Positions 6,595 through 7,014 of a stretch of DNA of 7,014 nucleotides are shown piece after piece. The DNA lies in assembly GCA_910587195.1 (NCBI GenBank), contig CAJUKL010000050.1:9922-16935 (forward strand). The letters are read 5' to 3'. A program made the translations under genes and the position numbers. The notes beneath the pieces are model-generated. The model worked only from the letters and a program-made list of their open reading frames with translations, did not search any database and was not told where the DNA came from. The stretch is from an uncultured Clostridia bacterium (lineage in GTDB: Bacteria; Bacillota; Clostridia; Lachnospirales; Anaerotignaceae). How positions within the stretch are numbered: position 1 is the stretch's first letter; the number at the start of each line of letters is the position of its first letter.

Positions 6595-6603
6595 TGTGGA
6601 TAA
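6595..6603 (-). promoter_or_regulatory. Perfect DnaA-box 9-mer
   Basis: The minus strand reads TTATCCACA, the consensus DnaA binding sequence. It ends 5 bases upstream of the -35 element of the pheA promoter. A single exact 9-mer can occur by chance, and no cluster of boxes that would indicate an origin is seen, so regulatory use is inferred from position only. Confidence 0.45.
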
Positions 6604-6610
6604 CTTTTGC

Positions 6611-6643
6611 AATATTAAAACCTTGAGGATTTTTCCCCAAGGT
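6611..6643 (-). terminator. Terminator-like hairpin upstream of pheA
   Basis: On the minus strand a 9-bp stem with one mismatch (ACCTTGGGG/CCTCAAGGT, loop AAAAAT) is followed by TTTTAATATT. It would end a minus-strand transcript entering from beyond the right edge and so insulate the pheA promoter. The T tract is short. Its flank (GGTCAGTTT) resembles the flank of the dnaB terminator (GGTTCAGTTT). Confidence 0.5.
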
Positions 6644-6693
6644 CAGTTTACCAAAAAATGGTTTATTATGAACTTAACAAAAGTCGGAAGTTT

Positions 6694-6731
6694 CTGGAGG
6701 AACTTTTTTCACTTATGAAAAGTTCCTCCAG
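6694..6731. repeat. Perfect 14-bp inverted repeat
   Basis: CTGGAGGAACTTTT (6694-6707) pairs with AAAAGTTCCTCCAG (6718-6731) across a 10-base loop. Neither strand has a T tract after it, so it is not a standard terminator. It directly precedes the shared block GTCTACGCTTTGC, as a shorter hairpin does in copy A (1361-1373). Confidence 0.8.
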
Positions 6732-7014
6732 GTCTACGCTTTGCTTCGGTCGGTTCTAAACGAACGTCCACTGGACGTTCAGAACCTTCTTCAAAAACAC
6801 GCTTCTAAGCGTATTAGAACCTTGGACTTCGTCCAAACCTACAAGCTTTTTGAAAAAAGCTTGACCAAAAACTTTACCTTCCGCACATGGAACAGATTCT
6901 AAATTTTTTTCGATGGTGGTGCGTTAGCATTCAACTAAAGCAACCATTCAACATCAATGCACAGCAGCAAAACGAAGTTTTGCACAAAGTTCTTTGCTAA
7001 GCTTTCTTTCAAGA

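Larger units (their letters stand above)
6611..7014. repeat. Hairpin-rich intergenic repeat, copy B (continues past the right edge)
   Basis: This 400-base stretch has no credible gene but is packed with perfect short inverted repeats: 6694-6731 (14-bp stem), 6752-6786 (GGTTCT/AGAACC around GAACGTCC/GGACGTTC), 6799-6812 (ACGCTT/AAGCGT), 6822-6836 (TTGGAC/GTCCAA), 6842-6863 (CAAGCTTTTT/AAAAAGCTTG), 6967-6983 (GCAAAAC/GTTTTGC) and 6985-6996 (CAAAG/CTTTG). Loops are mostly 2-3 bases. Blocks at 6732-6744, 6762-6780, 6790-6823 and 6986-6998 match copy A near dnaB. The segment 6864-6966 shows no strong structure. Its far end is outside the window. Confidence 0.6.

Overview
The window comes from an AT-rich, low-GC Gram-positive genome, most likely an anaerobe of the class Clostridia (Lachnospiraceae or a relative). 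The evidence is strong AGGAGG-type ribosome binding sites before nearly every gene, the Firmicutes-typical order gdpP-rplI-dnaB, a YhaM-type exoribonuclease and a small clostridial MazG-like protein. The genus cannot be fixed from the sequence alone. All genes lie on the minus strand, so transcription runs from high to low coordinates.

Layout in the direction of transcription. Positions 7014-6611 hold no gene. They contain a hairpin-rich intergenic repeat (copy B) and a terminator-like hairpin that probably ends a gene lying outside the window. A perfect DnaA-box 9-mer and a good sigma-A-type promoter follow (6603-6561). Next comes a compact five-gene operon: pheA (prephenate dehydratase), a MazG-like small gene, gdpP (c-di-AMP phosphodiesterase), rplI (ribosomal protein L9) and dnaB (replicative helicase). 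Its genes overlap or are separated by less than 30 bases. After the dnaB stop codon lie about 340 bases of noncoding repeat (copy A) with imperfect inverted repeats at its ends; the outer one forms a rho-independent terminator. A second promoter (1239-1211) drives yhaM. The yhaM stop overlaps the start of a partial gene that runs off the left edge and looks like the N-terminus of a Cas4-like/PD-(D/E)XK protein.

Functionally the operon joins phenylalanine biosynthesis, c-di-AMP breakdown, a ribosomal protein and the replication fork helicase. The gdpP-rplI-dnaB part is widely conserved; pheA at the head is the less usual part. A DnaA box just upstream of the promoter suggests, without proving it, a link between initiator level and helicase supply.

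The coding content is mostly ordinary housekeeping. The best candidates for something undescribed are noncoding. The two intergenic regions (1311-1652 and 6611-7014) share several short sequence blocks, mostly hairpins, but in a different order, as expected of a mosaic, hairpin-rich repeat family. Neither region contains a credible protein-coding gene.
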